Origin: RGIG464 sp045643185
GTDB lineage: Bacteria > Myxococcota_A > Bradymonadia > UBA4248
Assembly (NCBI GenBank): GCA_045643185.1
Contig: JAZUKH010000013.1
Span: 1 to 33,093 of the forward strand
Direction of reading: 5' to 3'
Length of the DNA stretch: 33,093 bases
Position 1 is the stretch's first letter. Each line of letters starts with the position of its first letter. The translations under genes and the position numbers were made by a program. Under the pieces are notes generated by a model. The model saw only the letters and a list, made by a program, of their open reading frames with translations, was not told the DNA's origin and did no database searches. Below are positions 31,296-33,093 of the stretch, piece by piece.

Positions 31296-33093
31296 ATGAA
31301 AAGACAGCTGATATTATCCACGTTGGTGGCGCTTTCACTTTTGGGGTGTGCCGGCAAACAGGCGCCGGTCGAAAATGCAACTGCGCCGCAGGCCATAGAA
31401 TTTAGGTATACGACCGTGTTAGATCCATCGAATCCATTTGCTCAACCGAGCACGCTTCCCTATGGTTTGGAAGATTTTTCAAAAATCAAACCTGAACACT
31501 TCAAACCGGCTCTGGAAGCCGGTATGGCGCAACAAATCGAAGAAATTGCGCAGATCGTAGATCAGGAAGCTGCACCGACCTTTGAAAATACGATCATTCC
31601 GCTCGAAAAATCTGGTTCATTATTTATGCGCGCGGCTCGTCCGTTTTTCAACATTGCTGAATCGGACAACGACGATGTGATTCAGCAGACGCAGACTGAG
31701 TTGGCTGAAAAACTCGCGGCACATGAAGATGCGATCATGTTGAACGACAAGCTTTTCAAGCGCATCGAAGCGATCTACAACGACCGCGCAAATTTGAATC
31801 TTGATGCGGAATCGCTTCGCTTGGTCGAACAGTATTACCTCGACTTCGTTCGTTCAGGCGCGTCGTTGCAGGGCGATCAGAAAGCTGAGTTGAGCAAGAT
31901 CAACGCCGAGTTGGCGACGCTTCAGACCGCGTATGGTCAGAATCTTCTTGGTGAAGTGAATGACAGCGCCGTCGTCGTAGATACGCTCGCCGAACTGGAT
32001 GGCCTGCCCGAAGACCAAGTCAACCAGGCTGCAGCTGAAGCCAAAAAACGCGGTTTGGACGGTAAATACGTGATCGTGCTGACGAACACGACGATTCAGC
32101 CTGTACTAAAATCGCTTAACAACCGCGATCTTCGCGCACGGATTCACGCGGCATCACTCGCCCGTGGCACGCGCGGCAATGCCTATGATAACCGCAACAA
32201 CGTGTTGCGCCTTATCGAACTTCGCGCACGTCGCGCTCAGTTACTCGGTTACAAGACGTTTGCCGATTACGCTGTCGCCGATCAGATGGCCATGAACATC
32301 CCCAATGTTAACGCCATGCTCGCTTCCATTGTCGGTCCCGCCAAGGCGAAAGCCGCTGAAGAAGCCGCTGAACTTCAGGCCTTGATCGATGCACAGAAAG
32401 GCGGTTTCAAACTCGAAGCCTATGACTGGCTCTACTACTCTGAACAGCTCAGAAAAGCGAAATACGATTTCGATGATAATCAACTCAAACCGTATTTTGA
32501 ACTCAATAATGTGCTCGAAAACGGCGTGTTCTATGCCGCTCAGCGTCTTTATGGCGTGAAATTCGTCGAACGTAAAGACCTGAAGGGCTATAACCCGGAT
32601 GCGCGCGTCTTTGAAGTGTTTGATGAGAACGGGACGGTGCTCGGGCTGTTCGTCGGCGATTATTACGCCCGTTCGACCAAGTCGGGTGGTGCCTGGATGA
32701 CCGAACAGCAGCTTCAGAACAAGCTGATGAACCAGTTGCCAATCATTGAAAACCAGATCAACATTGCCAAACCGGCTGACGGAGAACCGACGTTGTTGAC
32801 GTTTGAAGAGGTTACGACGCTGTTCCATGAATTTGGTCATGCGTTGCATGGTTTGTTCTCGAACGTGACTTATCCGAAATTCAGTGGTACGTCCGTGCCT
32901 CGTGATTTTGTCGAATTCCCGTCGCAGTTCAATGAGACCTGGGCTTGGAATTCGGAAGTTTTGGCCAATTTTGCGGTTCATTATCAGACGGGTGAAAAGC
33001 TTCCGCAGGCGCTTATGGACAAGCTGATTGCGGCTTCCAAATTCAACCAGGGGTATGCGACGACCGAGTACCTTGGCGCGACGATCCTCGATC
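31296..33093 (+). CDS. M3-family oligopeptidase (Dcp-like) lipoprotein, cut by the window end
   Basis: Only the first 599 residues are visible and the frame is still open at the window edge. A lipoprotein signal (MKRQLILSTLVALSLLGC, Cys18) precedes an M3 thimet oligopeptidase or peptidyl-dipeptidase. The zinc site is TLFHEFGHALHG (H511, E512, H515), with the third ligand Glu540 in RDFVEFPSQF. These are the Dcp-type motifs, and the catalytic domain is in the usual place. AAAGGAG (31281-31287) is 8 bases before the ATG. Dcp enzymes remove dipeptides from short peptides; the lipobox suggests this copy works outside the cytoplasm. Confidence 0.93.
   Translation, partial: MKRQLILSTLVALSLLGCAGKQAPVENATAPQAIEFRYTTVLDPSNPFAQPSTLPYGLEDFSKIKPEHFKPALEAGMAQQIEEIAQIVDQEAAPTFENTIIPLEKSGSLFMRAARPFFNIAESDNDDVIQQTQTELAEKLAAHEDAIMLNDKLFKRIEAIYNDRANLNLDAESLRLVEQYYLDFVRSGASLQGDQKAELSKINAELATLQTAYGQNLLGEVNDSAVVVDTLAELDGLPEDQVNQAAAEAKKRGLDGKYVIVLTNTTIQPVLKSLNNRDLRARIHAASLARGTRGNAYDNRNNVLRLIELRARRAQLLGYKTFADYAVADQMAMNIPNVNAMLASIVGPAKAKAAEEAAELQALIDAQKGGFKLEAYDWLYYSEQLRKAKYDFDDNQLKPYFELNNVLENGVFYAAQRLYGVKFVERKDLKGYNPDARVFEVFDENGTVLGLFVGDYYARSTKSGGAWMTEQQLQNKLMNQLPIIENQINIAKPADGEPTLLTFEEVTTLFHEFGHALHGLFSNVTYPKFSGTSVPRDFVEFPSQFNETWAWNSEVLANFAVHYQTGEKLPQALMDKLIAASKFNQGYATTEYLGATILD

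Overview
The window comes from a diderm bacterium of roughly 50% GC. The best guess is a Myxococcota/Bradymonadota-type ('deltaproteobacterial') lineage. The reasons are an AgmX/PglI-type TonB-like protein, a Gld-type ABC export module, several small lipoproteins, a Cys-rich lipoprotein, a GspE-type ATPase and a eukaryote-like AAA+ ATPase of the kind common in that group. This placement is inference from gene content only.

Positions 1-11916 hold a complete set of type I-E CRISPR-Cas protein genes, all on the + strand: cas3, cas8e (casA), cas11 (casB), cas7e, cas5e, cas6e, then a Fic-family gene, then cas1 and cas2. The interference genes are tightly packed, have good ribosome binding sites and follow a recognisable promoter. 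Three stem-loops end that block. The Fic gene has its own operator-like palindrome, and more stem-loops precede cas1-cas2. Cas1 carries an acidic C-terminal tail of about 110 residues. Cas2 is fused through a long polar linker to a DnaQ-like DEDDh exonuclease. No CRISPR array is present in the window, so it must lie elsewhere (perhaps just upstream of position 1).

Positions 11917-12745 are free of convincing genes and full of stem-loops, including a 65-bp unit repeated in tandem. Then come an AgmX-like membrane protein and a three-gene ABC module (ATPase, permease, GldG-like auxiliary subunit; 12746-17142), which ends at a stem-loop terminator. A small Cys-rich lipoprotein, a GspE/PilB ATPase, Maf and LexA follow (17416-21073). 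Next are a small, probably highly expressed DUF3467 protein coupled to a MobA-like nucleotidyltransferase (21280-22167) and a pyrophosphate-type phosphofructokinase with a clear intrinsic terminator (22286-23594).

Positions 23693-31162 are an accessory-looking stretch: an unrecognised lipoprotein, a chagasin-like (I42) cysteine-peptidase-inhibitor lipoprotein, a zincin metallopeptidase with toxin-like layout, an AT-rich multi-pass membrane protein, another lipoprotein and a two-domain AAA+ ATPase. The window ends inside a lipoprotein M3-family oligopeptidase (Dcp-like).

The most striking non-gene feature is a family of intergenic stem-loops. Their arms differ from copy to copy, but they share one architecture: an outer stem, one bulged C (G when read on the other strand), a conserved TAT/ATA pair, and an inner stem-loop. 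At least ten copies occur in four intergenic regions, and they seem to double as transcript ends and to punctuate the cas locus.
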